From NCBI GenBank assembly GCA_017883205.1, contig JADGNZ010000010.1, positions 1-64,000 of the forward strand: a stretch of 64,000 bases of DNA, in the 5' to 3' direction. This DNA comes from Thermoanaerobaculia bacterium (GTDB lineage: Bacteria > Acidobacteriota > Thermoanaerobaculia > Gp7-AA8). The notes under the pieces were generated by a model, which saw only the letters and a list, made by a program, of their open reading frames with translations, was not told the DNA's origin and did not search any database. This document shows positions 25,156-33,430 of this stretch, in pieces (position 1 is the first letter of the stretch; every line of letters begins with the position of its first letter). Position numbers and translations under genes: made by a program.

Positions 25156-25500
25156 ATGGCATATCGCGGTCCTGAAAAGGAGAGCGACATCCAGCGCACC
25201 ATCCTCGATTGGCTCGCCGCGAAGCGAATCTTCCACTACCGGCAGAACAGCGGGGCCGTGAAGACCGAGGACCGCTTCTTCCGGTTCGGAACCGTCGGCG
25301 CGCCTGACATCGTCGCGGTGATCGCAGGTCAGTACATCGGTATCGAGGTGAAGGCCCCGCGCGGCAGTCAGAGCCCAGGTCAGCGCGAGTTCGAAGGTCG
25401 CCTCCGGATGGCCGGGGGCACGTACGTGCTCGCGCGGTCGCTGGAGGACGTGGAGAAGGCGCTCGGGGCGCTCACCGAACCATCACAGAAAGCGGCATGA
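25156..25500 (+). CDS. VRR-NUC nuclease
   Basis: 114 aa. Complete small VRR-NUC layout: ESDIQRTILDWL (Glu of motif I), then FRFGTVGAPDIVAV (Gly-x-PD), IGIEVKAPRG (E-x-K) and SPGQREFEGRL (Q). Stand-alone phage VRR-NUC proteins are structure-selective nucleases, likely resolving branched DNA during replication or packaging. It follows the DNA-metabolism genes in the same direction. Confidence 0.88.
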   Translation: MAYRGPEKESDIQRTILDWLAAKRIFHYRQNSGAVKTEDRFFRFGTVGAPDIVAVIAGQYIGIEVKAPRGSQSPGQREFEGRLRMAGGTYVLARSLEDVEKALGALTEPSQKAA

Positions 25501-25529
25501 AGCTGCATCTCGACGTGTAACCTTCCCGG

Positions 25530-25676
25530 ATGAACGATACGCTCGCCAAACTCGCGCTCCTCTTCGCAACGGCGGTAACCCTTATTCACAAAGGTTCTCG
25601 CTCCGAGCTGATGGTGAATGACCTTCTCCGCGCGCTTCAGCTCTTCAAGGAAAACCGCCTCACCACGCCTCAGTAA
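25530..25676 (+). CDS. Small helical protein
   Basis: 48 aa, MNDTLAKLALLFATAVTLIH then KGSRSELMVNDLLRALQLFK. One hydrophobic helix plus an amphipathic helix; no ribosome binding site seen. Downstream of VRR-NUC by 29 nt. Function unknown. Confidence 0.5.
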   Translation: MNDTLAKLALLFATAVTLIHKGSRSELMVNDLLRALQLFKENRLTTPQ

Positions 25677-25786
25677 TGAACCCCCCGCCCGGAACCCCAA
25701 CTCTCCTCATGGCAGAAGGACCACGGACGGGCGAGGAGATCGAGAAAGACAACGAGCCGGCTAACGGGATACCCCCCGCTACGAAA

Positions 25787-26386
25787 TCATGGGCTGTCCT
25801 GGTGCTTGCCCTTCAGATTCCATACGCTGCCCACTTTTGAAGCTTTCACCAACGTTCTGGCCCAGATTTCGGCCCATTCCTTGCCCGGAAGCTCGCGCCG
25901 ATACTCTTTTCCCAGAGCGTCAAAAAATGAGGCTGCTATTGGCGGCTGAAACAGGCTGCCGTGGCTATAGTAATCGCACTCGTCCATGAAGACATGTGAG
26001 GCGGCCATTTGCAACGCACGAAGCAGCACTGCTATGTCGAGGACTACAATACATTCATCGGTGCCCTCTAACCGTTTCGGCAGATCTGACCGCAAGACCA
26101 CCGCATTGGTTAGGTCTGGCTGAGCTGGCGATACTTCGACCCACTGGTCTCTCCCGTCGAACCTCACCGGAAACCACAGGCGTGCGCGTGTCATTGTTAT
26201 CGCGCCGCCCCCTCGGTTGACACACTTCAACCGCATCGGTGCTTCCGAACGATAGGTGGAGTTGTATAGATAGCGCACAGAAACCTGGAGGCGTGCTCTA
26301 GAACGCCAAACCTGGTGAGCGCTGATGACAAACGCCAGCGCAGCAAACACCACGCCGAGCATCGCGAGGTTTGTCGTGTCAAACAT
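25787..26386 (-). CDS. Single-pass membrane protein, unknown
   Basis: 199 aa. An N-terminal membrane helix (LAMLGVVFAALAFVISAHQVW) is followed by a soluble domain starting with beta strands (ARLQVSVRYLYNSTY, MRLKCVNRGGGAITMTRARL) that resemble small Ig-like domains of anchored proteins. Opposite strand to its neighbours, so a lysogen-expressed accessory gene is likely. Function not recognised. Confidence 0.7.
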   Translation of the reverse strand: MFDTTNLAMLGVVFAALAFVISAHQVWRSRARLQVSVRYLYNSTYRSEAPMRLKCVNRGGGAITMTRARLWFPVRFDGRDQWVEVSPAQPDLTNAVVLRSDLPKRLEGTDECIVVLDIAVLLRALQMAASHVFMDECDYYSHGSLFQPPIAASFFDALGKEYRRELPGKEWAEIWARTLVKASKVGSVWNLKGKHQDSP

Positions 26387-26440
26387 TGCTGATGGCCTAC
26401 GAATCCTACTCGGGGATTCTATCGTACCAATGCCGGCGCG

Positions 26441-26677
26441 CTACTCCCACGTCCTAAACTCGCCCCGGAGCCGCTTCAGGAACTCCCGCCAGGCGAAGAC
26501 TTCATGCTTGAAGAAGCGGATGCCGACGATGAGGCACTCGCCGAAGAAGCGGCCCTCGTGCATCCACCCGTTCAGCAGGGGAATGGCCACGAAGACCAAG
26601 AGGGCCAAGGCGATCAGGGGATGATCGGCGGCAAGGGTGACTGCGGTCTCGACAGCTTTGCGCATCTTCCGCTCCAA
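26441..26677 (-). CDS. Small membrane protein
   Basis: 78 aa, MERKMRKAVETAVTLAADHP then a membrane helix (LIALALLVFVAIPLLNGWMH) and an amphipathic, basic tail. Same direction as the membrane gene at 25787-26386, 54 nt upstream of it. Unknown role; accessory gene. Confidence 0.6.
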   Translation of the reverse strand: MERKMRKAVETAVTLAADHPLIALALLVFVAIPLLNGWMHEGRFFGECLIVGIRFFKHEVFAWREFLKRLRGEFRTWE

Positions 26678-26731
26678 TCCCTCCGAAGAGGACTCGACGA
26701 GTTTGAGCGGCGATGGCGGTGGCTGTAAGAG

Positions 26732-26941
26732 TTAGGTTCGATGCTTTTTTTGCCGTGCCGTGCCGTTACTATTTGCCCGGAACTCGCGACCGGGCGTTGT
26801 TCTACGCGTTGGCTTGCTCATCGTGTCTCCGGTAGGTTCTCCCGTAGGGCGTCTCTTCCCGCCTAGCAACTTCGCGTGCGCCACTACCGGGTTTTCCTCT
26901 GCGGGCCATCCCGAGCGCCCGTAGCGTACCACATGAGTCAC
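26732..26941 (-). CDS. Possible basic peptide
   Basis: 69 aa; the C-terminal half (MSKPTRRTTPGREFRANSNG) is strongly basic and polar. No motif and no ribosome binding site. Kept at low confidence because the stretch is otherwise empty and the strand matches the preceding membrane genes. Confidence 0.25.
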   Translation of the reverse strand: MTHVVRYGRSGWPAEENPVVAHAKLLGGKRRPTGEPTGDTMSKPTRRTTPGREFRANSNGTARQKKHRT

Positions 26942-26957
26942 ATACCGGCGCCTCGCC

Positions 26958-26985
26958 TTGACGTAATTGGTGGGTGTTCTACGCT
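26958..26985 (+). promoter_or_regulatory. Promoter of packaging genes, leaderless
   Basis: TTGACG-N16-TACGCT; the ATG of the next gene follows after 6 nt. Confidence 0.6.
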
Positions 26986-26991
26986 GAAGGT

Positions 26992-27138
26992 ATGTCCCGG
27001 AAGTACGACCGCGCCCGGCAGACCCACGTCGCCGCGCTCGACATCCTCAAAGCCTCCGTCCGTCCGAAACCCCGGTGGCTTCCGAGGTTTCTCTGGGCGG
27101 CGATCTACTGGACCGCCACGCGCATCATTTTCAAATGA
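26992..27138 (+). CDS. Small basic protein before terminase
   Basis: 48 aa, MSRKYDRARQTHVAALDILK then PRWLPRFLWAAIYWTATRII. A basic helix followed by a Trp-rich hydrophobic end. The start sits 6 nt after a -10 element and the stop overlaps the TerS start (ATGA at 27135). First gene of the packaging operon; role unknown. Confidence 0.55.
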   Translation: MSRKYDRARQTHVAALDILKASVRPKPRWLPRFLWAAIYWTATRIIFK

Positions 27139-27548
27139 GGAAGCACCCCGGCGGCCGGCCACACAAGTTTCAAACGTTGAAAGACCTCGAACAGGCGATA
27201 GACGCTTTCTTCAAAGATTGCGACAAGAAGGGCAGGCCCTACACCGTGACCGGGCTGGCTCTCGCTCTCGACACTACCCGGGAAACCCTCCTCGACTACG
27301 AGAAGAACAACCCGAAGCTCGCTGAGTTTTCTGACGCCATAAAAAGGGCCAAGCTCCGCGTCCAGAATTACGCCGAGATCCAGCTCTTCGGCCGGAATCC
27401 GACCGGCCCCATCTTCGCCCTGAAGAACTTCGGCTGGCGCGACAAGCAGGAGATCGACCACACCACCGGAGGCAAGCCGCTCTACCTCCCGTCCGAAATC
27501 CTCGCGAAGAATGGTCTTGAGCCCGGCTCAGACGGAGATCGTTCGTGA
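27135..27548 (+). CDS. terS: Terminase small subunit
   Basis: 137 aa, MRKHPGGRPHKFQTLKDLEQ. An HTH-like N-terminus (YTVTGLALALDTTRETLLDYE) is followed by helices and NPTGPIFALKNFGWRDKQEI, the phrase common to P22 gp3-type and related small subunits (FxLKNxGWxDK). It recognises the packaging site and recruits the large subunit. Overlaps the gene before (ATGA) and the large subunit after (38 nt). Confidence 0.85.
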   Translation: MRKHPGGRPHKFQTLKDLEQAIDAFFKDCDKKGRPYTVTGLALALDTTRETLLDYEKNNPKLAEFSDAIKRAKLRVQNYAEIQLFGRNPTGPIFALKNFGWRDKQEIDHTTGGKPLYLPSEILAKNGLEPGSDGDRS

Positions 27549-28731
27549 CCGGCACAGGTTCAGGGTCGTCGATTGCGGCCGGCGATTCGGCAAGACCACC
27601 CTCGCAAGCCTTGAGATAGCTGGCAAGGCCGTCTCGAAGAACGACGCGCGGGTCTGCTACGTCGCGCCGACCTATCAGCAGGCGAGGGACATCCTTTGGC
27701 GGGACCTCAAGCGCACCCTCCGGCCTGCAGCCCTTTCCATCAACGAATCCCGGCTGGAGATCGAGGTCCGCACGAAGGACGGCGGCACGGGCCTCGTTTG
27801 GTTGCGCGGCTGGGAGTCCATCGAGACGCTACGCGGCCAGCGCTTCGACTTCCTCGTGCTCGACGAAGTCGCGTCGATGCGGAACTTCTGGCTCCATTGG
27901 CAGGAGGTTCTCCGCCCGACCCTGACCGACACGCGCGGCGAGGCGCTCTTCCTCTCGACCCCGAAGGGCTACAACCACTTCTACGACCTGTACGGCCTCG
28001 AAAGGACCGACCCGGACTTCAAGAGCTTCCACTTCACGAGCTACGACAACCCGCACATCCCACCGGAGGAGATCGAGGCGGCGAAGCGCCAGCTCACCGA
28101 GGACCGCTTCGCCCAGGAGTACCTCGCGGACTTCAGGAAGGTGCACGGGCTCGTCTACAAGGATTTCGACCGGCAGCGTCACGTCACGACCACGCTTCCC
28201 ACTAACCGTGCGGAACGCATTCTAGGCGTGGACTTCGGCTTCACGAATCCCACGGCCGTCCTCACGATCGACAAGGACCGTGACGGCACCTACTTCGTCG
28301 TTTCTGAGTGGTACAAGCCGGGGAAAACCAACATCGAGGTCGTCGAGTACGCGCGCTCGCAGCAGCCGAACGCGATCTACCCGGACCCCGCGGAGCCCGA
28401 CCGCATCGAGGAGATGCGCCGCCACAGCCTGAACGTCCGCGATGTGTCGAAGGACATCGAGGCCGGCGTCACGAAGGTACAGGAGCTCTTCCGCGCGAAC
28501 CGCATCAAGGTCCATCCCTCATGCGTGAACCTCATCTCAGAGCTTGAAAGCTACGCCTACCCCGAGCGGAAGCCGAATCAAAACGAGGCGGAAACGCCGG
28601 TCAAGGAGAACGACCATGCGTGTGACGCGCTCCGCTACGCGCTTTTCATGAACGCGCAGGGTGGGACGGGCTTCATCCCGCCGCCGACCACAGGACTTGT
28701 CAAACCCTTCTACCCTCAGATCGGGGTGTAA
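27511..28731 (+). CDS. terL: Terminase large subunit
   Basis: 406 aa. Walker A is GRRFGKTT (23-30), Walker B FLVLDE (114-119), and the coupling motif LFLSTPKGYN follows. The RNase H-like nuclease begins at GVDFGFTNP (Asp241), with a further Asp in NDHACDALRYAL near the C-terminus. It pumps DNA into the prohead and cuts it. The ATG lies inside terS. A roughly 560-nt non-coding stretch with the parS-like site follows. Confidence 0.95.
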   Translation: MVLSPAQTEIVRDRHRFRVVDCGRRFGKTTLASLEIAGKAVSKNDARVCYVAPTYQQARDILWRDLKRTLRPAALSINESRLEIEVRTKDGGTGLVWLRGWESIETLRGQRFDFLVLDEVASMRNFWLHWQEVLRPTLTDTRGEALFLSTPKGYNHFYDLYGLERTDPDFKSFHFTSYDNPHIPPEEIEAAKRQLTEDRFAQEYLADFRKVHGLVYKDFDRQRHVTTTLPTNRAERILGVDFGFTNPTAVLTIDKDRDGTYFVVSEWYKPGKTNIEVVEYARSQQPNAIYPDPAEPDRIEEMRRHSLNVRDVSKDIEAGVTKVQELFRANRIKVHPSCVNLISELESYAYPERKPNQNEAETPVKENDHACDALRYALFMNAQGGTGFIPPPTTGLVKPFYPQIGV

Positions 28732-28741
28732 ATTTTCCTAC

Positions 28742-28759
28742 TGCACAAGAACTTGTGCA
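28742..28759. promoter_or_regulatory. 18-bp perfect palindrome
   Basis: TGCACAAG-AA-CTTGTGCA, 11 bp after the terL stop. Operator-like; binding protein unknown. Three TGCGGAA words follow at 28805, 28817 and 28828. Confidence 0.45.
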
Positions 28760-28912
28760 ATTCACGTAAGCTCTTCAGAAAGCAACGGATCACTCCGTTC
28801 AGGCTGCGGAAAACGTTGCGGAAAAGCTGCGGAATACCTGTGCAAAACGTGTCAATAAGGGTAATTTTGAGACGCTTGCTTGCGACCCATGCCGTATTGT
28901 TTAAACGCATAT

Positions 28913-28937
28913 TGTTCCACGTGTTACACGTGAAACA
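28913..28937. promoter_or_regulatory. parS: Overlapping parS-like ParB sites
   Basis: TGTTACACGTGAAACA (28922-28937) matches the chromosomal parS consensus TGTTTCACGTGAAACA at 15 of 16 positions. TGTTCCACGTGTTACA (28913-28928), overlapping it by 7 bp, matches at 14 of 16, counting C as allowed at position 5. Together they form a 25-bp near-palindrome. No ParA or ParB gene is seen in the window, so host ParB is the likely ligand. Confidence 0.65.
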
Positions 28938-28989
28938 CCGTATGAAATTGCTTCCATCGAGTTGACACTGTCTTTTTTTTGCCACACGC

Positions 28990-29291
28990 CCAAAGAAAGG
29001 TTTGACTTTGGGAACTTACTGGGCGTACCCTCGCTGATGCTCGCCGCAAGGTGAGTCTGCTAGACGCAGCAAACCGCTCCTCCGGCGCGTGGCCGGCAGG
29101 AGACAAGGAAAGGAGACCAAAAGGAGGATAGGGTGCCCGCAGGTTGCACTGCGGGCCGGTGATCCAAAAGGGCAGTCACCACCGGGGGCTTTGGTAAAGA
29201 CGAGCCAGAAAGTAACTTTTCTTCAGCTCCAAGTCAAGCTCACTCAGGACTGCCCATAACTCTGAACCAAGAAGTTGTGGGAGATTCAAAC
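28990..29291 (+). promoter_or_regulatory. Structured leader of the virion operon
   Basis: The stretch 28732-29291 has no ordinary gene. A weak promoter (TTGACT-N18-TACCCT, near 28999-29028) is followed by a leader with hairpin GCCCGCAG-GTTGCA-CTGCGGGC and a second GGTGA/TCACC stem. A perfect AAAGGAGG (29120-29127) precedes a possible 9-codon ORF from GTG at 29133 to TGA at 29162 that overlaps the first hairpin. Attenuator-like. Confidence 0.4.
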
Positions 29292-29561
29292 GTGAAATCC
29301 ATATTCGGACAAACCATCAAGGGAGAGAACATCGTCATCGACGAGGACTCGAAGTTCTACGTCAACTGCACGCTGGTGAACTGCACGATCGTCTACCCGG
29401 GCGGCAAGACGCCGTTCGTAAATTGCAAGATCGACAACTGCCAGATCACCTTCGTCGGTGAGGCGCAGAACACTCTCGTGTTCATGCAGTCGATGGGGAT
29501 GATCGCGCCGCCGGTGCCACCCGCTATCGGTGGAGCTCCGGAGTCCGGCACTCTCCACTAG
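29292..29561 (+). CDS. Small beta-helix-like protein
   Basis: 89 aa from GTG, chosen because GGGAG lies 8 nt upstream; a GTG at 29277 is an alternative. Short repeats NCTLVNCTIVYPGGKTPF and NCKIDNCQITF form one or two turns of a right-handed beta-helix with aligned Cys/Asn, as in some small virion or adhesion proteins. The C-terminus is Pro/Gly-rich. Terminator follows. Confidence 0.6.
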   Translation: MKSIFGQTIKGENIVIDEDSKFYVNCTLVNCTIVYPGGKTPFVNCKIDNCQITFVGEAQNTLVFMQSMGMIAPPVPPAIGGAPESGTLH

Positions 29562-29579
29562 CTTTACCCGTGACCCCTA

Positions 29580-29607
29580 GGCGCCGGAACCCGCCGGCGC
29601 CGCTTTT
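29580..29607 (+). terminator. Rho-independent terminator
   Basis: GGCGCCGG-AACCCG-CCGGCGCC, 8 bp perfect, followed by GCTTTTC. Confidence 0.8.
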
Positions 29608-29671
29608 CACCTCGTGAAGCCGTTCTATCCGGGGTTGGGGGTTTGATGCTCGATGTACCATTCGCACACCG

Positions 29672-30259
29672 ATGTTCTGGAAACTGCTCGGCGGCGTAGC
29701 GTCGATGATCGCGATATTCGCGTTCGTTACCGGAATATCAAACCTCTCGCAGCTCCGTCACACTTGGTTGAATCGAGCATCGGCTCCGAAACCAACGAGA
29801 GAGCCGGTGCGACGGTCACCGGTAGACGACTGGTCTCCAGTCTTTGTTGCGCCGCGCTACCTGTTCCTTGTGCTTCTTTGTGCTATTGCCATCTCAGCCC
29901 TTGCTTATATGGTCCCGCCGCCACCGCTGCCAAGGTGGATACCTCCGATACTCAATTCCGAGATTCCCTCTAATCGAGCGTGGTTTTCCTTCTTCGAGAC
30001 CCTGGGATATGGACACATTCTGATTGCTTGCCTGCTGCGTCGAGCCGGCTCCATACCTAGCGCTGAATTCAACGGCGCGATGGCGCTTCCCCTCTTCCTA
30101 GGAGCATTCGGCGTCCTGGCGATCTTCGCGGACCCTCTCCCCGGAATAGCGACCTTCCTTGGCTTCGTGGGATTTGGTGGAGTCCTCCCGTTCGCGTTCC
30201 ACCTTCTTCTCGAAACCACAAACGCCGTGTATCACGCGATCACTCGTTGGCGCGCTTAA
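29672..30259 (+). CDS. Multi-pass membrane protein, unknown
   Basis: 195 aa, four hydrophobic segments (residues ~2-20, 63-82, 139-155, 158-182), no motif recognised. It lies between the beta-helix gene and the portal gene in the same direction but after a terminator. A superinfection-exclusion or accessory role is possible; this is inference from its type and place. Confidence 0.65.
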   Translation: MFWKLLGGVASMIAIFAFVTGISNLSQLRHTWLNRASAPKPTREPVRRSPVDDWSPVFVAPRYLFLVLLCAIAISALAYMVPPPPLPRWIPPILNSEIPSNRAWFSFFETLGYGHILIACLLRRAGSIPSAEFNGAMALPLFLGAFGVLAIFADPLPGIATFLGFVGFGGVLPFAFHLLLETTNAVYHAITRWRA

Positions 30260-30328
30260 GTCACTTATCCCCAGCCCCCGGCCTATCGCATAGACGCATG
30301 CGCGTTACGATGAAGGCAAAGCCCTTCC

Positions 30329-32044
30329 GTGCCGCAACCCACCGTCTCCATCGAAACGCTCCAGAAGAACCTTCTCTCCGACAGGTACTTCCGCGAGCGC
30401 CGGCATCCGCAGTGGACCGACAACTACTGCCTCTACCGCGACACGGTCATCGTGAACCGCCTGACCCAGCGCCAGAGCGTGAACGTCCCGCTCATGAAGG
30501 AGACCATCAAAACGATGCTCTCCCGCGTGGACGAACCGATCGACCTGGCCTTCGAGGAGCTTGACAACGACGGCGCGAAGGAGCTGTACCTGAACGCCCT
30601 CTGGGACGACGTGGCCGACAAGAATCACCTGGAACTCTTGGACATCGTGGACAAGAAACAGGTCTTCCTCTACGGCCGGAGCTTCTGGAAGCTGAACATC
30701 CTCGATGGCGAGTTCAAGCTGGAGGTCATCGACCCGCAGGACGTCCTCGTGGACCGCTACGTGAACCCCTGGGACCTCGAATCCGCGAACCACATCACGC
30801 ACGTCGGCATCTACCGCACGCTCGCGCAGATCTCCATGAACCCGATGTACGACGGCGCGGCCGTCACGAGGCTCAAGACTTTCTTCGCCACGCAGCAGGG
30901 TCTCGTCAAAGCCGGCGAAAACTCGCTCATCGTCGCCGACCGGAACCAGCGCATGCAGGACATGGGCGTGCCCGACGTTGAGAACCCCATCGTCGGCGAG
31001 ACCTACGTCGAGCTGAACGAGACCCAGATCAAAGTCTGGCACCCGGACGAGATGAAACTCGTCGTCCATGTGGTCGTGACGGCGAACGGCACCGAGATAC
31101 TCATGGACAAGCCGCTCCGCGACATCCTCGGCGTGAACTTCTTCACCTGGACGACCTGGGCCGACGACATCGAGCGCACCGACTTCTGGTCCGATGGCAT
31201 CGCCGACATCGTGCGCGTGCCGAACCAGATACTGAACGTCTACTTCTCCCAGCTCATCGAGAACGGCGTGCTTCGGGGCTACGGCATGCACTTCTACGAC
31301 GCGACCGCGAAGGAGGGCTGGAGCCCGATCGGTTATACGCCGACCCCCTTCGGCTTCTACCCCTTCCCTGGCGACCCGAACAAGGTCCTGAAGCAGGTGG
31401 ACATCCCCAAGCTCGAAAGCCACATGGAAGAGATGCAGATGATGCGAACGATGGTCGGCACCGCGACGGCCGCCACCCCAACCGAGGCGGGCGGCGTCCA
31501 GCCGGACGTGAAGACGCTCGGTGCCTTGGAGCTCATGACCCAGAAGGCCGAGGAGCGCATCAAGGACCTACCGAAGTACGCCCGCATCAACTCGAACGAG
31601 ATGGGCGACAAGTTCGCCAAGATCGTCACGTCCCCGATGGCCGCGAAGCTCCTGAGGCCCGTCACCTTGCACAAGAAAGGAGCCTCCGGCACGTATTACG
31701 AGAAGACCATCAAACCGTCCGCCCTCGCCTCGAAGAAGGGCTACAAATGCAAGGCGACCCAGAAGAGCCAGCAGGAGTCCGACTCCCTGAAGGAGATTCA
31801 GAAGCTGAAGATCGGGGCCGCTCAGTTCCCGATGAACATCCCGCTCCAAGAAATCCTCGGCGACCGCGTGCTCTCCTGGCTCGAACTCACACCCGAAGAG
31901 AAGAAGCGCGTTCAGGACTTCCAAGAGCAGAACCCGCAATCCATGCTGCCCCAGATGCCCGGCGCACCGGGTCAAGGTAATCCACCGGCTCCCGGTCCTT
32001 CTCCCGCACCAGTCGCCCAGCCTCAACCCGCCTTCGCGCAATGA
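30329..32044 (+). CDS. Portal protein
   Basis: 571 aa from GTG. The place (after terminase, before scaffold and coat), the length and the content fit a podovirus portal: a long helical N-terminus (DRYFRERRHPQWTDNYCLYR), mixed wing region with FKLEVIDPQDVLVDRYVNPW, a crown-side helix with EEMQMMRTMVGTATAATPTEAGG, and a Pro/Gln-rich tail (APGQGNPPAPGPSPAPVAQP). It forms the dodecameric DNA gate. Overlaps the next gene (ATGA at 32041). Confidence 0.8.
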   Translation: MPQPTVSIETLQKNLLSDRYFRERRHPQWTDNYCLYRDTVIVNRLTQRQSVNVPLMKETIKTMLSRVDEPIDLAFEELDNDGAKELYLNALWDDVADKNHLELLDIVDKKQVFLYGRSFWKLNILDGEFKLEVIDPQDVLVDRYVNPWDLESANHITHVGIYRTLAQISMNPMYDGAAVTRLKTFFATQQGLVKAGENSLIVADRNQRMQDMGVPDVENPIVGETYVELNETQIKVWHPDEMKLVVHVVVTANGTEILMDKPLRDILGVNFFTWTTWADDIERTDFWSDGIADIVRVPNQILNVYFSQLIENGVLRGYGMHFYDATAKEGWSPIGYTPTPFGFYPFPGDPNKVLKQVDIPKLESHMEEMQMMRTMVGTATAATPTEAGGVQPDVKTLGALELMTQKAEERIKDLPKYARINSNEMGDKFAKIVTSPMAAKLLRPVTLHKKGASGTYYEKTIKPSALASKKGYKCKATQKSQQESDSLKEIQKLKIGAAQFPMNIPLQEILGDRVLSWLELTPEEKKRVQDFQEQNPQSMLPQMPGAPGQGNPPAPGPSPAPVAQPQPAFAQ

Positions 32045-32352
32045 TCAGCGAAATCCTCCAAAAGCTCGGACTCAAGTACGAGAACCTCACGGACGAGGAG
32101 AAGAAGGTCTACGACGCGTGGAGCCAAGTTCTTCAGAAGCCCGACATCACCATCGACGACCTGAAGCGAATCCTCCCCGCTGAACTTCAGAAAGCCCGCG
32201 CCGAGCACGAGAAGTACGAGAACAGCGAGAAGGCGGAACTCTTCTGGAAGGCGTACGTCCGCATCCTTTCCATGCTGACCTCCATCATCACGACACCCGG
32301 CCAGGAGCGCGAGGCGCTCAAAGAGCAGCTTGCGAAAAAGTTCAGTCTCTAA
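32041..32352 (+). CDS. Small helical head-morphogenesis protein
   Basis: 103 aa, fully helical and charged (MISEILQKLGLKYENLTDEE, then a coiled segment ending LKEQLAKKFSL). Coupled to the portal gene by a 4-nt overlap. Unknown; likely structural or assembly related by position. Confidence 0.6.
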   Translation: MISEILQKLGLKYENLTDEEKKVYDAWSQVLQKPDITIDDLKRILPAELQKARAEHEKYENSEKAELFWKAYVRILSMLTSIITTPGQEREALKEQLAKKFSL

Positions 32353-32374
32353 AGGTCGCCCAACACTTCATCCC

Positions 32375-32602
32375 ATGGAACAAACCACAGAATCACAACT
32401 CTCGGCCATCCTCGCGAAGGAGCCCTCCGGCCTCACCGAAGCGGATGCGGCGTTCCTGCGGGCGCGCCGAGACTACCTGACCGAAGACCAGCAGATCACG
32501 TACGCCTCCGTGCTCGATGTTCCCACCGAGGCGCCGCCTTCCGCAGACCCTCACACGGACGAGGCGCCAGAGCCGACCGAGCCGAAGAAGAAAGCGAAGT
32601 AG
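32375..32602 (+). CDS. Small acidic protein
   Basis: 75 aa, MEQTTESQLSAILAKEPSGL then ADAAFLRARRDYLTEDQQIT and an acidic Pro-rich end (DEAPEPTEPKKKAK). The start lies 24 nt after AAAGGTCG and no ribosome binding site is present. Head-region gene of unknown role. Confidence 0.55.
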   Translation: MEQTTESQLSAILAKEPSGLTEADAAFLRARRDYLTEDQQITYASVLDVPTEAPPSADPHTDEAPEPTEPKKKAK

Positions 32603-32660
32603 CCCCTTCACACGTCGTAAACCAATCGCCCAAACCCCTTAAATGGGACGGGCACACAAC

Positions 32661-33362
32661 ATGTCAGACATTCCAAACCTCCCTACGGAGACGGAAGTGC
32701 AGCCGGAGACTGTCCAAACTCCGCAGCCGTCGAGCGAGACGACTGTCCCCCCGACCCCGCCAGCCCAGCCCGCAGCCGACCCCGTCGACTACCGGACGAA
32801 GTTCGCGGAATCGACCAGGGAAAATCAGGTTCTTGCCGCCCGGCTCGCCGAAGCGGAAAAGAAATCTCGCCAGGAATTGACAACTGAACCAACCGACTCG
32901 GATCTCCGGGCAGCATTCCCGGAGTGGGAGTACATGGACGATGTCGCGAAGCGCAGCGCCACTCTTGCCTTCAAAGCAGATAGGCGCTCCGCAGCCGTTG
33001 CCGCGGAACGTGAAGCCGAAAAGGCCGAGCGCTCCTGGCAGAACGACCTCGAGATTGCGGTCGCCGCTCACCCCGAATTAGGGGAGAAGTCTCGCGAGTT
33101 CAAAGACTACGCTTCGAAGCCCTCACACCGCGGCGCACCTATCGAAGTCCTCATCAGCGCATTCAAAAACGACAACAACACCATGACCACACCCACACCC
33201 GCAACGCCCACCCCCGGCCTTGAGCCAGGGAACGGCGGCCCACGAGAGCCCGAGAAGCCCGCGACGCTCACCGCCGATCAGCTTGCCACGCTCCGCACGA
33301 CCGATGAAAAGGCCTGGCGCGAGTACGTGAACACGCACGACATCGACGTAGAGGCGCTCTAA
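32661..33362 (+). CDS. Scaffold-like protein
   Basis: 233 aa from MSDIPNLPTE. A Pro/Thr-rich N-terminus, a long charged helix (residues ~45-140, TKFAESTRENQVLAARLAEA onward), then a Pro/Thr linker and a short helical end (WREYVNTHDIDVEAL). Size, acidity, coiled helix and position directly before the coat gene fit a scaffolding protein that directs procapsid assembly. Family not identified by motif. Confidence 0.6.
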   Translation: MSDIPNLPTETEVQPETVQTPQPSSETTVPPTPPAQPAADPVDYRTKFAESTRENQVLAARLAEAEKKSRQELTTEPTDSDLRAAFPEWEYMDDVAKRSATLAFKADRRSAAVAAEREAEKAERSWQNDLEIAVAAHPELGEKSREFKDYASKPSHRGAPIEVLISAFKNDNNTMTTPTPATPTPGLEPGNGGPREPEKPATLTADQLATLRTTDEKAWREYVNTHDIDVEAL

Positions 33363-33378
33363 GGCTTTCATCTTCGAC

Positions 33379-33426
33379 GGTTGGAGCCAGCCACCCCATG
33401 CGGGCCTGGTAACCCACATTCCAACC
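33379..33426 (+). promoter_or_regulatory. Hairpin before coat gene
   Basis: GGTTGGA (33379-33385) pairs with TCCAACC (33420-33426), closing 4 nt before the coat ATG; an inner CCAG/CTGG pair is possible. May set coat translation. Confidence 0.4.
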
Positions 33427-33430
33427 ACAC

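Noticed and set aside
25676-25840. 54-codon frame MNPPPGTPTL...PYAAHF
   Set aside because: Stop/start overlap is suggestive, but the 3' part is antisense to the membrane gene at 25787 and composition is poor.
28661-28858. 65-codon frame ending GKRCGKAAEYLCKTCQ
   Set aside because: It starts inside terL out of frame and crosses the palindrome; the Cys pairs come from TGCGGAA-type repeats.
29000-29230. Cobalamin or other known riboswitch in the virion leader
   Set aside because: Hairpins are present but conserved aptamer boxes could not be matched.
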